NCBI GenBank assembly: GCA_023394965.1
Contig: JAEWZX010000009.1
Span: 1 to 64,000 of the forward strand
Reading direction: 5' to 3'
DNA length: 64,000 nt
Origin: Pseudomonadota bacterium
GTDB taxonomy: Bacteria > Pseudomonadota > Alphaproteobacteria > Sphingomonadales > Sphingomonadaceae
The notes below the pieces were generated by a model. That model searched no databases, was not told the origin of the DNA, and saw only the letters and a list, made by a program, of their open reading frames with translations. Shown in pieces: positions 63,231-64,000 of the stretch; within the stretch, counting starts at the first letter, position 1; every line of letters begins with the position of its first letter. Position numbers and translations under genes: made by a program.

Positions 63231-63956
63231 GTGATCACGCCCGAAGAAGAGATCGTGCAGTTCGACAATGTCGGCCTACGTTACGGCACCGATCGCGAGG
63301 TGCTGTCCAATGTCTCCTTCACTCTGTTTCCGGGCCGGTTCTATTTTCTGACCGGTGCCAGCGGTGCGGGTAAGACCTCGTTGCTGAAGCTGCTCTATCT
63401 TGCGCAGCGTCCCTCGCGCGGTGCCATCCGCATGTTCGGCACCGATGTCATCACGCTGCCGCGGGATCGTCTGCCTGCCTATCGCAGGCGAATGGGCGTG
63501 GTGTTTCAGGACTTCCGGCTGGTCGACCACCTATCGGCCTTCGACAATGTCGCCCTGCCGTTGCGCGTTGCGGGTGTCCGCGAGGCGGATCTGGAAGGGC
63601 CGGTTACCGACATGCTCGAATGGGTCGGCCTGGCACAACGGGCCGACGCGCGGCCCGCCACGCTTTCCGGTGGGGAACAGCAGCGCGTGGCTATCGCCCG
63701 CGCGGTGATCGGGCGGCCGGACATGCTGGTGGCGGACGAGCCGACCGGAAATGTCGATCCCGAAATGGCGCTGAAACTCATCCGCCTGTTCGAAGCGCTC
63801 AACCGGCTTGGCACCACCGTGGTGGTGGCGACGCACGACGTACAACTGCTGCGCAAGGTGCCCGATTCGCTGATTATGCGGCTCGACAAGGGGATGCTGT
63901 CCGATCCGACCGGAGCCCTGCGCTATCCGCCGCGCCGGGTCAGGCCGGGCCAATGA
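63231..63956 (+). CDS. ftsE: Cell division ATP-binding protein FtsE
   Basis: 241 aa from GTG 63231. ABC ATPase of the FtsEX complex, which with FtsX regulates cell-wall hydrolases at the septum. Walker A is GASGAGKTSLL, the signature ATLSGGEQQRV, Walker B is MLVADEPTGN. VVATHDVQLLRKV is the switch His. The stop overlaps the ftsX start as ATGA. Confidence 0.96.
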   Translation: MITPEEEIVQFDNVGLRYGTDREVLSNVSFTLFPGRFYFLTGASGAGKTSLLKLLYLAQRPSRGAIRMFGTDVITLPRDRLPAYRRRMGVVFQDFRLVDHLSAFDNVALPLRVAGVREADLEGPVTDMLEWVGLAQRADARPATLSGGEQQRVAIARAVIGRPDMLVADEPTGNVDPEMALKLIRLFEALNRLGTTVVVATHDVQLLRKVPDSLIMRLDKGMLSDPTGALRYPPRRVRPGQ

Positions 63957-64000
63957 AGGGGCCGCCCGTCCTGACGCGTGCGGTGGAGCGCGGTCTTGCG
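63953..64000 (+). CDS. ftsX: Start of cell division protein FtsX (runs off window)
   Basis: ATG at 63953 overlaps the ftsE stop; only the first 16 codons (MKGPPVLTRAVERGLA) are in the window. The identity is inferred from the ftsE-ftsX order, as no FtsX domain can be seen yet. Confidence 0.7.
   Translation, partial: MKGPPVLTRAVERGLA

Overview
The window looks like a chromosomal segment of a high-GC alphaproteobacterium of the Sphingomonadales, probably near Erythrobacteraceae. The grounds are a CC_3452-type secreted protein, an alpha-type SspB beside the his operon, the ftsE neighbourhood and several small proteins I know from sphingomonads. This placement is inference from protein content; I saw no rRNA or other taxonomic marker. 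One tRNA is present.

Layout. 1-4.5 kb: the right end of a mobile island. An IS3-family end and a complete IS21-family element (348-2992, 6-bp target duplication, doubled terminal repeats) both interrupt one IS1595-type transposase gene. Two AT-richer genes of unknown role follow, and the island stops inside comM/yifB, of which only the C-terminal 201 codons remain. 5-15 kb: housekeeping, with a TonB-like protein, an HxlR regulator, a HAD hydrolase, rpmJ, the hisB-H-A-F-(small protein)-E-hit operon on the minus strand, then sspB and gmk. 15-25 kb: a catabolic cluster with a paired acyl-CoA dehydrogenase, two SDRs, a GPH-type transporter, an ACAD11-like dehydrogenase, a zinc alcohol dehydrogenase and an APH-like kinase; dapD follows. 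25-38 kb: many small stress-type and envelope proteins (DUF2945, DUF3008, DUF1810, DUF427, SWIB, PEBP, short HPF, lipoproteins) with an M19 dipeptidase and an S41 protease.

38-44 kb: an AT-richer two-gene cassette, a three-Cys-motif Gp37/Gp68-type protein with its partner TcmP, sits between small housekeeping genes and TPP-riboswitch-controlled thiC. 44-48 kb: an S9 peptidase and a DUF885 protein. 48.5-55.8 kb: a complete histidine utilisation locus (hutUGHI divergent from hutFC), which makes glutamate and formate through N-formylglutamate. 55.8-61.9 kb: an apparent ethanol-to-acetyl-CoA operon (GAF-Fis regulator, aldehyde dehydrogenase, alcohol dehydrogenase, acetyl-CoA synthetase) whose synthetase is fused to an N-terminal DUF779 domain. 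62-64 kb: tRNA-Leu(GAG), a zinc-ribbon membrane protein, ftsE and the start of ftsX.

The most interesting points are the DUF779-Acs fusion with its internal ribosome binding site, the TcmP/three-Cys cassette, the nested insertion sequences at a broken comM, the split ACAD11-like pair, a 21-bp seven-copy repeat at the end of a helix-turn-helix gene, and a regulator that keeps the GAF and Fis domains of AcoR-type activators but has no AAA+ domain.
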